DNA of 64,000 nucleotides from Burkholderia lata (GTDB lineage: Bacteria > Pseudomonadota > Gammaproteobacteria > Burkholderiales > Burkholderiaceae): assembly GCF_000012945.1 (NCBI RefSeq), contig NC_007510.1, positions 124,001 to 188,000 of the forward strand, written 5' to 3'. Numbering within the stretch: position 1 is the stretch's first letter; the number at the start of each line of letters is the position of its first letter. Below are positions 28,515 to 36,888 of this stretch, piece after piece. The position numbers and the translations under genes are program-made. The notes below the pieces were generated by a model. It saw only the letters and a list, made by a program, of their open reading frames with translations, searched no databases and was not told the origin of the DNA.

Positions 28515-29912
28515 ATGTCCTATACGGAGACGATCGGTCCGCGCACGTACCGTTTCGCGGACCTGAAGACGCTGCTCGCGAAAGCGAGCCCGCTGCGTTC
28601 CGGCGACCAGCTCGCCGGTGTCGCGGCGGCGAGCGAGGAGGAGCGCGTCGCCGCGAAGATCGCGCTCGCGGGCGTGCCGCTGAAGGCATTCCTGAGCGAA
28701 GCGGTGATTCCGTATGAAGACGACGAGGTCACGCGCCTCATCGTCGACGATCACGACGCGCAGGCATTCGCGGAAATCTCGCACCTCACCGTCGGCGATT
28801 TCCGCAACTGGCTGCTGTCGCCGGCGGCCGACTGCGCGGCGCTCGAACGGATCGCGCCGGGCCTCACGCCCGAGATGGTCGCGGCGGTGTCGAAGCTGAT
28901 GCGCAACCAGGACCTGATCGCGGCGGCGAGGAAGCGCCGCGTCGTCACGCGCTTTCGCAACACGGTCGGGCTGCCGGGCCGGATGTCGGTGCGGCTGCAG
29001 CCGAACCACCCGACCGACGACGTGAAGGGCATCGCCGCATCGATGCTCGACGGGCTGATGTACGGCTGCGGCGACGCGATGATTGGCATCAACCCGGCCA
29101 CCGACAGCCTCGCGGCGATCGTGAAGCTGCTCGCGATGATCGACGGCTTCCGCGAACGCTACGGCGTGCCGACGCAGTCGTGCGTGCTCACGCACGTGAC
29201 CAACACGATCGCGGCGGTCGAGAAGGGCGCGCCGGTCGACCTCGTGTTCCAGTCGATCGCGGGCACCGAGAAGGCGAACGCGAGCTTCGGCATCTCGCTC
29301 GCGCTGCTCGGCGAGGCGCGCGAGGCTGCGTTGTCGCTCAAGCGAGGCACGGTCGGCAACAACCTGATGTACTTCGAGACGGGGCAAGGCAGTGCGCTGT
29401 CGGCAAACGCGCATTTCGGTGTCGATCAGCAGACCTGCGAAGTGCGCGCGTATGCGGTGGCGCGCAAGTTCGAGCCGTTCCTCGTGAACACAGTGGTCGG
29501 CTTCATCGGACCCGAATACCTGTACGACGGCAAGCAGATCATCCGAGCGGGCCTCGAGGATCACTTCTGCGGGAAGCTGCTCGGCGTGCCGATGGGCTGC
29601 GACATCTGCTACACGAACCACGCGGAAGCCGACTCGGACGACATGGATACGCTGCTCACGCTGCTCGGTGCGGCCGGCATCAACTTCATCATGGGGATTC
29701 CGGGCGCGGACGACGTGATGCTGAACTATCAGAGCACGTCGTTCCACGACCAGCTCTACGTGCGCGAGGTGCTCGGGTTGCGCCGCGCGCCGGAATTCGA
29801 GGAGTGGCTGGAGACGATGGAGATCGCCGACGCGCACGGTGCGTTGCGCGCCGCGACGTCGCGTGTGCCGCTGCTCGCGGGCGCGAACGACTGGATGGGG
29901 ATTTCGGCATGA
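28515..29912 (+). CDS. eutB: Ethanolamine ammonia-lyase heavy chain
   Basis: This is the large catalytic subunit (465 residues) of adenosylcobalamin-dependent ethanolamine ammonia-lyase, which converts ethanolamine to acetaldehyde and ammonia. It shows RLQPNHPTDDVKGIAASMLDG, GDAMIGINPATDS, FQSIAGTEKANASFGI, YFETGQGSALSANAHFG, GKLLGVPMGCDICYTNHAEA and NFIMGIPGADDVMLNYQSTS, all highly conserved in EutB, at normal length. AAGGAG lies 9 nt before the ATG. Its last codons overlap the eutC start (ATGA), indicating translational coupling of the subunits. Confidence 0.97.
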   Translation: MSYTETIGPRTYRFADLKTLLAKASPLRSGDQLAGVAAASEEERVAAKIALAGVPLKAFLSEAVIPYEDDEVTRLIVDDHDAQAFAEISHLTVGDFRNWLLSPAADCAALERIAPGLTPEMVAAVSKLMRNQDLIAAARKRRVVTRFRNTVGLPGRMSVRLQPNHPTDDVKGIAASMLDGLMYGCGDAMIGINPATDSLAAIVKLLAMIDGFRERYGVPTQSCVLTHVTNTIAAVEKGAPVDLVFQSIAGTEKANASFGISLALLGEAREAALSLKRGTVGNNLMYFETGQGSALSANAHFGVDQQTCEVRAYAVARKFEPFLVNTVVGFIGPEYLYDGKQIIRAGLEDHFCGKLLGVPMGCDICYTNHAEADSDDMDTLLTLLGAAGINFIMGIPGADDVMLNYQSTSFHDQLYVREVLGLRRAPEFEEWLETMEIADAHGALRAATSRVPLLAGANDWMGISA

Positions 29913-30703
29913 GCGACGCCGTCGAGAAGAACCCGTGGGCGCAGCTGAAGTCGTTCACGAATGCGCGGATCGCGCTCGGCCGCGCGGGCAACAGCCTGCC
30001 GACCGCGCCGCTGCTCGCGTTCAACCTGTCGCATGCGCAGGCGCGCGACGCGGTGCACCAGCCGCTCGACTCCGATGCGCTGCGGCGCGAGCTCGATGCG
30101 GCCGGCTTCGCGACGCTCGGCGTGCAGAGCGCCGCGCCTGATCGCCAGCATTACCTGCGCCGGCCCGACCTCGGCCGCAAGCTGTCCGATGAAGGGCGCG
30201 CATTGCTGGCTGCGCACGGCGACGCGGCGAGCGGTGACGGACCGGACGTCGTGTTCGTGGTCGGCGACGGGCTGTCGGCGTTCGCGGCCGCGAAGCAGGC
30301 ACTGCCGTTGCTGCAGGCCGTGCGGCCGCGGCTCGATGCGGACGACTGGCGGATCGGCCCGGTGGTGGTCGCGACGCAGGCGCGCGTCGCGCTCGGCGAC
30401 GAGATCGGCGAACTGCTGCGCGCGAAGGTCGTCGCGATGCTGATCGGCGAACGGCCGGGGCTCAGCTCGCCGGACAGCCTCGGCGTGTACCTGACGTGGG
30501 CGCCGAAGGTGGGCTGCCACGATGCGCTGCGCAACTGCATCTCGAACGTGCGGCCCGAAGGGCTGCCGTACGCGGGGGCCGCGCACAAGCTGCACTACCT
30601 GATGACGCATGCGCGCCGGCTCGGGCTGACGGGCGTCGGGCTGAAGGACGACAGTGATGCGTTGCTGCCGCAGGCGGAGGCGGAGCGGATCGGGGCCGAC
30701 TGA
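29909..30703 (+). CDS. eutC: Ethanolamine ammonia-lyase light chain
   Basis: The small subunit (264 residues) completes the cobalamin-binding site of ethanolamine ammonia-lyase. Motifs: FTNARIALGRAGNSLPTAPL, HQPLDSDALRRELDAAGF, DVVFVVGDGLSAFAA, MLIGERPGLSSPDSLGVYLT and GCHDALRNCISNVRPEGLPY. The start ATG at 29909 overlaps the eutB stop by four bases. No reactivase (eutA), corrinoid transferase or shell-protein genes follow. The next gene is a convergent LysR regulator, so this is the minimal non-microcompartment form of the pathway. Confidence 0.96.
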   Translation: MSDAVEKNPWAQLKSFTNARIALGRAGNSLPTAPLLAFNLSHAQARDAVHQPLDSDALRRELDAAGFATLGVQSAAPDRQHYLRRPDLGRKLSDEGRALLAAHGDAASGDGPDVVFVVGDGLSAFAAAKQALPLLQAVRPRLDADDWRIGPVVVATQARVALGDEIGELLRAKVVAMLIGERPGLSSPDSLGVYLTWAPKVGCHDALRNCISNVRPEGLPYAGAAHKLHYLMTHARRLGLTGVGLKDDSDALLPQAEAERIGAD

Positions 30704-30772
30704 AAAGGGGCGCGCGCGAGGCGTCGCTGCCGCGTCGCGGCATTCGCGCCGTTCGGGCGGCCCGCGGGGTGG

Positions 30773-31657
30773 CTACCTGAACAGCCGCTCGCACAGAAAG
30801 TCGACGAACACGCGCAGCTTTGGCGACAACTGCCGGCTCGACGGCCACACGATCGAGAATTGGCCCGGCGCGATCCGGTAGTCGTCGAGTACGGTAACGA
30901 GCTCGCCGTGCTCCAGCGCGTCGCGCGCGAGGAAGTCGGGCATGTAGCCGATGCCGAGCCCCGCGAGCACGGTGCCACGCAGCGCTTCCATGTTGTTGCA
31001 GGTCAGCGCGGTGCGTAGCTTCAGTGGCGTGCCGTCGTCGGCTGCTAGCGCCCAGTCCTGCAGCTTGCCGGTGGTCGGGAAGCAGTAGCGCACGCACTCG
31101 TGCGCTTCGAGATCGCGCGGCGTGCGCGGGGTGCCGGCCTGCGCAAGATACGCAGGCGTCGCGCACAGCACGAACGCGAACGGGCCGAGCCGCCGCGACA
31201 TCAGGCTCGAATCCGACAGCGGGCCGCTGCGGATCACCGCGTCGAAGCCGCCTTCGACGACATCCACCATCCGGTCGTTGAAATCGAGATCGAGCTCGAC
31301 GTCCGGGTAGCGCTGCCGGAATTCGGGCAGCACCGGCAGCAGGAACCGGTAGCCGATCACCGGCAGGCTCACGCGCAGCCTGCCGCGCGGGCGCTGTGCG
31401 GAGGCCGTTACGGTCGCTTCCGCGTCGCGGAAATCCTCGAGGATTCGCTGGCAGCGTTCGTAGAAGTGCCGCCCTTCTTCGGTGAGCGTGACGCGCCGCG
31501 TCGTGCGGTTGAACAGCCGCACGCCGAGCGACTGCTCGAGTTTCGCGATCGTCTTGCCGACTGCCGACGCCGAGATGCCGAGCGTGCGGCCGGCCGCGAC
31601 GAAGCTCAGTGCTTCCGCGGTGCGGACGAAGGCGACGATGCCGGTCAGGTTGTCCAT
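30773..31657 (-). CDS. LysR-family transcriptional regulator
   Basis: A 294-residue protein with the LysR winged HTH at 1-60 (MDNLTGIVAFVRTAEALSFV, GISASAVGKTIAKLEQSLGV, RLFNRTTRRVTLTEEG) and a periplasmic-binding-like effector domain (YRFLLPVLPEFRQRYPDVEL, VIRSGPLSDSSLMSRRLG). I start at ATG 31657, the usual N-terminus of this subgroup; an in-frame ATG 27 nt upstream is possible and neither has a clear ribosome site. It is divergent from an MFS transporter across 152 bp and probably controls it. Confidence 0.93.
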   Translation of the reverse strand: MDNLTGIVAFVRTAEALSFVAAGRTLGISASAVGKTIAKLEQSLGVRLFNRTTRRVTLTEEGRHFYERCQRILEDFRDAEATVTASAQRPRGRLRVSLPVIGYRFLLPVLPEFRQRYPDVELDLDFNDRMVDVVEGGFDAVIRSGPLSDSSLMSRRLGPFAFVLCATPAYLAQAGTPRTPRDLEAHECVRYCFPTTGKLQDWALAADDGTPLKLRTALTCNNMEALRGTVLAGLGIGYMPDFLARDALEHGELVTVLDDYRIAPGQFSIVWPSSRQLSPKLRVFVDFLCERLFR

Positions 31658-31809
31658 CGAATCGAAGGGGGTGCGCCGACGCACGTAGTCGAGTGAATTG
31701 CGGAATTTTAGTCCGTTATATGCGGAGCTTTGCGTGGTTTTTCGCGGATTGAATCGGATTTATCTTCTGTCGCTCTGACGGCGTATCCGCGCCGGCCTTT
31801 TGAGGAGCG
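31658..31809. promoter_or_regulatory. Divergent LysR/MFS promoter region
   Basis: The region contains an A/T-rich stretch around 31700-31725 with GCGGA repeated at 31700-31704 and 31721-31725, and short dyads compatible with a LysR T-N11-A box. I cannot assign exact promoter elements. Confidence 0.4.
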
Positions 31810-33426
31810 ATGATGGATCACCTTTTTTCAGCCGCTTCGGACCTGTCGACACGCCGGCGTGCGTGGGTGCTGGCCGCCGTCTGCATGGCGGCCGTCGCGC
31901 TGCCGCTGTCGTTTTCGGGCGGCGCGGTCGCGACGCCCGCGATCGGCCGTGACCTGCACGGCGGGACGGTCGCGATGAACTGGATCACCAACGCGTTCAT
32001 GCTCGCGTTCGGCAGCTTCCTGATGGCGGCCGGCGCGCTGGCCGACCAGTTCGGCCGCAAGCGCCTGTTCGCGATCGGCGTTGGCGGCTTCACGCTGATG
32101 TCGGTCGCGCTCGCGTTCGCGCCGTCGATGCTCGCGGTTGACCTGCTGCGCGCCGCGCAGGGGCTCGCGGCGGCGGCGGCGCTCGCGGGCGGCACAGCCG
32201 CGCTCGCGCAGGAGTTCGACGGCGCGGCGCGCACGCGCGCGTTCAGCCTGCTCGGCACGACTTTCGGGATCGGGCTCGCGTTCGGGCCCGTGCTGGCCGG
32301 TGCGCTGATCGGGCATTACGGCTGGCGCGCGATCTTCGTGACGAGCGCGGTGGCCGGCGGGCTGTCGCTGGTATTCGGGCTGCCGCGCATGCACGAGTCG
32401 CGCGACCCGCATGCGACGGGGCTCGACTGGCCCGGCACGGCCGCGTTCACCACCGCGCTGACGCTGTTCACATTCGGCGTGATCGAGGCACCCGCGCGCG
32501 GCGGGTCGAGCCCGCTGGTGATCGCGCTGCTGGCAGGCGCGGCGCTCGGCGCGTGTGCGTTTGTCGCGATCGAGACGCGGGTCGCGCGGCCGATGCTCGA
32601 CCTGTCGCTGTTCCGGATCGCACGCTTCGTCGGCGTGCAGGTGCTGCCGGTGTCGACCTGCTGCTGCTACATCGTGCTGCTTGTCGTGCTGCCGCTGCGC
32701 TTCATCGGCATCGACGGGTTCAGCGAGATCGACGCCGGCTGGCTGATGCTCGCGATTTCCGCACCGATGCTGGTCGTGCCGTTTGTCGCGGCCACGCTCA
32801 CGCGCTGGCTGTCGGCGGGCGTGATATCAGGGCTCGGGCTTCTGATCGCTGCGGCCGGGCTCGTGTGGCTGGGTATCGCACTGCGCGGCGGTGCGGGGGC
32901 CGCGGCGATCGCGCCGATGGTGACGATCGGCGTCGGGGCCGGCATGCCGTGGGGGCTGATGGACGGACTGTCGGTGAGCGTCGTGCCGAAGGAACGCGCG
33001 GGGATGGCGACGGGGATTTTCAGCACGACGCGCGTGGCCGGCGAGGGGATCGCGCTCGCGATCGTTGGTGCAGTGCTGGCTGGGCTCGCGCGGACGGGGT
33101 TGGCGCAAGCGGCTGGTGCTGGCGGTACGCCTGACGCGACGCTGCGTGCGGCGGCGCGGCTCGCAACCGGTGATCTCGCGGGTGCGGCGGATGCGTTGCC
33201 CGGGGTTGGACATGCGGTGCTGCTTGCGAGTTATACGCATGCGTTCGATCGGTTGTTGATCGGGTTGGCAGTCGTGACGGTGCTGTGTGCGGGGGTGGTG
33301 TTTGCGTTTCTTGGTGGGCGGCCGGCGGCTACCGAAACGGGTGACGACTCCGACGAGCACGCGCATGCCGACGTGCCTGTCCGCAGCCGGATCGGAGCGG
33401 CTTGTGCGGAGACGCGCGGGCGTTGA
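31810..33426 (+). CDS. MFS efflux transporter, DHA2 (14-TM) family
   Basis: A 538-residue major facilitator transporter with about 14 hydrophobic segments. The N-terminal signature MNWITNAFMLAFGSFLMAAG, GALADQFGRKRLF (loop 2-3) and GIGLAFGPVLAGALIGHYGW (motif C, antiporter type) point to proton-coupled drug or metabolite export. The last 30 residues are hydrophilic (TETGDDSDEHAHADVPVRSR). GAGGAG precedes the ATG and a LysR gene diverges upstream. From about 33060 the third codon positions show more G and T than the rest of the gene, a small compositional shift I cannot explain. Confidence 0.92.
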   Translation: MMDHLFSAASDLSTRRRAWVLAAVCMAAVALPLSFSGGAVATPAIGRDLHGGTVAMNWITNAFMLAFGSFLMAAGALADQFGRKRLFAIGVGGFTLMSVALAFAPSMLAVDLLRAAQGLAAAAALAGGTAALAQEFDGAARTRAFSLLGTTFGIGLAFGPVLAGALIGHYGWRAIFVTSAVAGGLSLVFGLPRMHESRDPHATGLDWPGTAAFTTALTLFTFGVIEAPARGGSSPLVIALLAGAALGACAFVAIETRVARPMLDLSLFRIARFVGVQVLPVSTCCCYIVLLVVLPLRFIGIDGFSEIDAGWLMLAISAPMLVVPFVAATLTRWLSAGVISGLGLLIAAAGLVWLGIALRGGAGAAAIAPMVTIGVGAGMPWGLMDGLSVSVVPKERAGMATGIFSTTRVAGEGIALAIVGAVLAGLARTGLAQAAGAGGTPDATLRAAARLATGDLAGAADALPGVGHAVLLASYTHAFDRLLIGLAVVTVLCAGVVFAFLGGRPAATETGDDSDEHAHADVPVRSRIGAACAETRGR

Positions 33427-33446
33427 GCCTCGCGTCGTCGCACACG

Positions 33447-33475
33447 GGCGCTCCGGCCACGGCGGCCGGAGCGCC
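33447..33475. terminator. Hairpin terminator between MFS and PPOX genes
   Basis: A perfect 12-bp stem (GGCGCTCCGGCC at 33447-33458, GGCCGGAGCGCC at 33464-33475) with a 5-nt loop is followed by GTCTTATTTCG. It lies between convergent genes and probably ends the MFS transcript. Confidence 0.7.
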
Positions 33476-33525
33476 GTCTTATTTCGTTGTCGCTGCATTC
33501 ACACGCCGGCGATCCGACTCGCCCA

Positions 33526-33954
33526 TCACGCCAGCACCAGCGGCGGCAGCGCCGCATCCGCCCGTGCCTGCGCCTGTGCCACTTCAACCACCACATAGCG
33601 CCGCGCATCAGGCCACAGATGCGCACGGCTTCCCGCATCCTCGTCGATCGTCGCGCGCCCCTGCACGAGCCAGGTCGTCTGCCGCACGAAGTCGACGAAC
33701 AGCAGCGCGATGGCCGGATTCACGAGCAGGTTGCCGATCGTGTTGAACAGGTTGTTTCCCGCGAAGTCGGGCAGCACGAGCGTGCGGCGGTCGGGCATGT
33801 CGACGAGCGGCTCGAACGAGCCGTCCGTGCGTGGCTGGCGGCCGCGGTACGAGCAGTCGCTGTTGCCGTCCGCGTCGGCGGTCGCGACGATCAGGAACGC
33901 CTGCTCGCGGATGAACGCGATGGCGTCGTCGGTCAGGGGGCCGCGGTCGTTCAT
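33526..33954 (-). CDS. Pyridoxamine 5'-phosphate oxidase-fold protein (flavin-binding)
   Basis: The 142-residue single-domain split-barrel protein shows FLIVATADADGNSDCSYRGR, LVLPDFAGNNLFNTIGNLLV, NPAIALLFVDF and WLVQGRATI, the usual pattern of small FMN- or F420-type PPOX proteins. The reaction is unknown; many act on reactive small molecules. I start at ATG 33954, which begins the family similarity, although no ribosome site is visible there. It is divergent from the aldehyde dehydrogenase and shares its 322-bp upstream region. A second PPOX protein lies on the other side of that gene. Confidence 0.82.
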   Translation of the reverse strand: MNDRGPLTDDAIAFIREQAFLIVATADADGNSDCSYRGRQPRTDGSFEPLVDMPDRRTLVLPDFAGNNLFNTIGNLLVNPAIALLFVDFVRQTTWLVQGRATIDEDAGSRAHLWPDARRYVVVEVAQAQARADAALPPLVLA

Positions 33955-34194
33955 GGTGTCGGTCGGCGCACACGCCGTTGCGTGGGAATGCGCATTGCGC
34001 ACGCAATCGACATGCCACGCGGCGTGGCCTGCATCCGCGCGCCAGTGCGCCGGCGCACTGTGGAAAATTCGAACACCGTCCCGGCGCGCTGCGCAGTCGC
34101 GCTGTTCAGAATCGGCACACCCGCCATGCTGCGTCGGTGAACATGGCACGGTGCGCACGCGGGCCGGCCGTGGTCGCCGTGCTTCCGTCCTGCG

Positions 34195-34209
34195 TGGCAC
34201 GCATGTTGC
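34195..34209 (+). promoter_or_regulatory. Sigma-54 (RpoN) promoter for the aldehyde dehydrogenase
   Basis: TGGCACGCATGTTGC matches the -24/-12 consensus TGGCACG-N4-TTGC at every conserved position, with GG (34196-34197) and GC (34208-34209) twelve bases apart. It lies 68 bp before the aldehyde dehydrogenase start codon, correct for a start site near 34220. It implies an enhancer-binding activator such as AcoR. About 240 bp of free upstream DNA is available for its sites. Confidence 0.85.
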
Positions 34210-34276
34210 GTAAGCGAGGGCAGCGCAATTCCAACCGGCGCTGTACTCACACAAGCACGATGAACAGGAGACATGT

Positions 34277-35803
34277 ATGAACCCGTTTGACCTGAAGCAA
34301 CTGGGCCTCGACGTCGAATACCCGTACCGTCAGCAATACGACAACTACATCGGCGGCAAGTGGGTTCCGCCGGTGAAAGGTGAGTACTTCGAGAACGTGT
34401 CGCCGATCAACGGCCAGCCGTTTTGCCGCATCCCGCGCTCGGGCACCGACGACATCGAGCTGGCGCTGGACGCCGCGCATGCCGCGCGACGCAAGTGGGG
34501 CAAGACGTCCGTCGCGGAACGCGCGAACCTGCTGCTCGCCGCCGCCGACCGGATGGAAAAGAACCTGAAGCTGCTGGCCGTGGCCGAGACGATCGACAAT
34601 GGCAAGCCGCTGCGCGAGACGATGGCGGCCGACCTGCCGCTCGCAGTCGACCACTTCCGCTATTTCGCGGGCTGCATCCGCGCGCAGGAAGGCGGCATCT
34701 CCGAAATCGACGACAACACCGTCGCGTATCACTTCCACGAGCCGCTCGGCGTCGTCGGCCAGATCATCCCGTGGAACTTCCCGCTGCTGATGGCCGCGTG
34801 GAAGCTCGCGCCGGCGCTCGCGGCCGGCTGCTGCGTGGTGATGAAGCCGGCCGAGCAGACGCCTGCGTCGGTGCTGGTGCTGATGGAGCTGATCGGCGAC
34901 CTGTTCCCGGCCGGCACGATCAACATCGTGAACGGCTTCGGCAAGGAAGCGGGCGAAGCGCTCGCGACCAGCAAGCGCATCGCGAAGATCGCATTCACCG
35001 GCTCGACGCCGGTCGGCAAGCACATCCTGCGCGCGGCGGCTGACAGCCTGATCCCGTCGACGGTCGAACTGGGCGGCAAGAGCCCGAACATCTTCTTCGC
35101 CGACGTGCTCGACCAGGACGACGCGTTCCTCGACAAGGCGCTCGAAGGGCTCGCGATGTTCGCGCTGAACCAGGGCGAAGTGTGTACGTGCCCGTCGCGG
35201 ATCCTGATCCAGGAATCGATCTACGAGAAGTTCATCGAGAAGGCGGTCGCGCGCGTCGAACGCATCAAGGCCGGCCACCCGCTCGACCTGCAGACGATGA
35301 TCGGCGCGCAGGCATCGCAGCAGCAACTCGACAAGATCCTGTCGTACATCGACATCGGCCGCGGCGAAGGCGCGCAATGCCTGACGGGCGGCGAGCGCAC
35401 GGCGCCGGCTGCGGAACTCGGCACGGGCTACTACGTGAAGCCGACGATGCTGCTCGGCAACAACAAGATGCGCGTGTTCCAGGAAGAGATCTTCGGGCCG
35501 GTCGCGTCGGTGATGACGTTCAAGGACGAGCAGGACGCGATCGAACTCGCGAACGACACGTTCTACGGGCTCGGCGCGGGCGTGTGGACGCGCAACGGCA
35601 CGCGTGCGTACCGGATGGGCCGCGAGGTCGAAGCCGGCCGAGTGTGGACCAACTGCTACCACCTGTATCCCGCGCACGCGGCGTTCGGCGGCTACAAGCA
35701 GTCGGGGATCGGCCGCGAGACGCACAAGATGGCGCTGTCGAATTATCAGCAGACGAAGTGCCTGCTGGTGAGCTACCAGGCCGAGGCGCTCGGGTTCTTC
35801 TGA
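34277..35803 (+). CDS. exaC: NAD-dependent aldehyde dehydrogenase, acetaldehyde type (ExaC/AcoD)
   Basis: The 508-residue ALDH shows [48 protein letters not shown] (general-base Glu) and nucleophile C303 in [11 protein letters not shown]. The CTC motif, the N-terminus [19 protein letters not shown] and C-terminal [14 protein letters not shown] identify the ExaC/AcoD group, which oxidises acetaldehyde and similar aldehydes to acids. AGGAG lies 6 nt before the ATG. It is preceded by a sigma-54 promoter. It lies between eutBC and an EutR-like regulator, so it probably removes acetaldehyde made by ethanolamine ammonia-lyase. It may also serve ethanol or acetoin catabolism. Confidence 0.92.
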   Translation: MNPFDLKQLGLDVEYPYRQQYDNYIGGKWVPPVKGEYFENVSPINGQPFCRIPRSGTDDIELALDAAHAARRKWGKTSVAERANLLLAAADRMEKNLKLLAVAETIDNGKPLRETMAADLPLAVDHFRYFAGCIRAQEGGISEIDDNTVAYHFHEPLGVVGQIIPWNFPLLMAAWKLAPALAAGCCVVMKPAEQTPASVLVLMELIGDLFPAGTINIVNGFGKEAGEALATSKRIAKIAFTGSTPVGKHILRAAADSLIPSTVELGGKSPNIFFADVLDQDDAFLDKALEGLAMFALNQGEVCTCPSRILIQESIYEKFIEKAVARVERIKAGHPLDLQTMIGAQASQQQLDKILSYIDIGRGEGAQCLTGGERTAPAAELGTGYYVKPTMLLGNNKMRVFQEEIFGPVASVMTFKDEQDAIELANDTFYGLGAGVWTRNGTRAYRMGREVEAGRVWTNCYHLYPAHAAFGGYKQSGIGRETHKMALSNYQQTKCLLVSYQAEALGFF

Positions 35804-36118
35804 TCCGCGCGTGGGTGTCCTGGCCGGCTGACGGTGGTATGCGTCGGCCGGTCGGGTCGCCGTCTTGAGCGGCCAAGCTTCGGATGCCGGATGGTCGTGA
35901 AACGCGTGTCGCGCCGGGCGGCGGCGGTTGCCTGGCCGACGACCGGTACGCGGATGCGCACCGTGCGACCGACCGGCGATCCGGAGATTCGCCGTTTCCG
36001 CCCATCCGCATCGCAACCCGGCACCGGCCGCGCATTGCCGCGGCCTTCGCCGGAAACGATACCGATGGTCGTTTGCTCGCGGCGGCAAGTTGAGCCGGCG
36101 CGCCGGACATAAAACCCC
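35804..36118. other. Intergenic region, nothing identified
   Basis: These 315 bp lie between the aldehyde dehydrogenase and the second PPOX gene. I found no credible frame, no intrinsic terminator with a T run and no consensus promoter. Confidence 0.4.
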
Positions 36119-36673
36119 ATGTCAGAACCGCCCCGAACCTATCCGCGCCATCCCGTGTTCCACGCGGGCGAACTCGACGCGCATCACCGCTTTGGCGTCG
36201 CCGACGAAGCCGAGCGGATGAGCGACGTCGTGACGACGCGGCTGAGCATCGGCGTACGGCAGTTCATCGAGACGCAGCCCTTCATGTTCGTCGGCACGGC
36301 GTGCGGCGGGCAGGCGGGCGTGACCTGCGACATCGTGCAGAGCCGGCGCGACGCGAACGGCGACCTGCTGCCGGTCGTGCGCGTGATCGACACGAAGACG
36401 CTGCGCTTCGTTCTGCCGGTGTACGGCGAGAGCGACGGCGGGCGGGTCGACGCGGCGGGGTGCAATGGCAGCGGCGTCGGGTTGCTGTTCGTCGATTTCA
36501 TGCGCGGTATCCGTTACCGGATCAACGGGCGCGCGACGCTGTGTACGGATCTGTCCGAGGCGGACGCAGCGCCGTGGCCGGCCGGCAGTGCGATCGTCGA
36601 GTTGGCGGTTACGCAGGCGTACGGCAATTGCGGCACGCGGGTCGTGCGGCTGCGGCCCGCGAACGGTGGCTAG
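36119..36673 (+). CDS. Second pyridoxamine 5'-phosphate oxidase-fold protein
   Basis: A 184-residue PPOX split-barrel protein. An N-terminal extension (FHAGELDAHHRFGVADEAER) precedes the barrel, which shows FMFVGTACGGQAGVTCDIVQ, LRFVLPVY, GVGLLFVDFMRGIRYRINGR and IVELAVTQAYGNCGTRVV. This matches larger members annotated as pyridoxamine-phosphate-oxidase-related flavin-nucleotide-binding proteins. Substrate and reaction are unknown. It is 315 bp after the aldehyde dehydrogenase and 215 bp before the EutR-like gene, all rightward. Confidence 0.78.
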   Translation: MSEPPRTYPRHPVFHAGELDAHHRFGVADEAERMSDVVTTRLSIGVRQFIETQPFMFVGTACGGQAGVTCDIVQSRRDANGDLLPVVRVIDTKTLRFVLPVYGESDGGRVDAAGCNGSGVGLLFVDFMRGIRYRINGRATLCTDLSEADAAPWPAGSAIVELAVTQAYGNCGTRVVRLRPANGG

Positions 36674-36888
36674 CCGGCCGCCGCGTATCGCCGAAGGGTG
36701 GCGCGTACCGGGTGCGCCGGCGTGGCGCGTGCCGCACTGGCGGGGTGCGTGCGGCAGGGCGTTTGGGTACGCGTGCGTGGCGCGCACAGTCCGTGAAGCA
36801 TCGAATGACGGGCTTTGCGCAGGTCGCGCAGGGTTCGGCACGGGACTTGCGTGACAGGCGCGGTTCCGGGCAGGAGAGGGAGGACACG

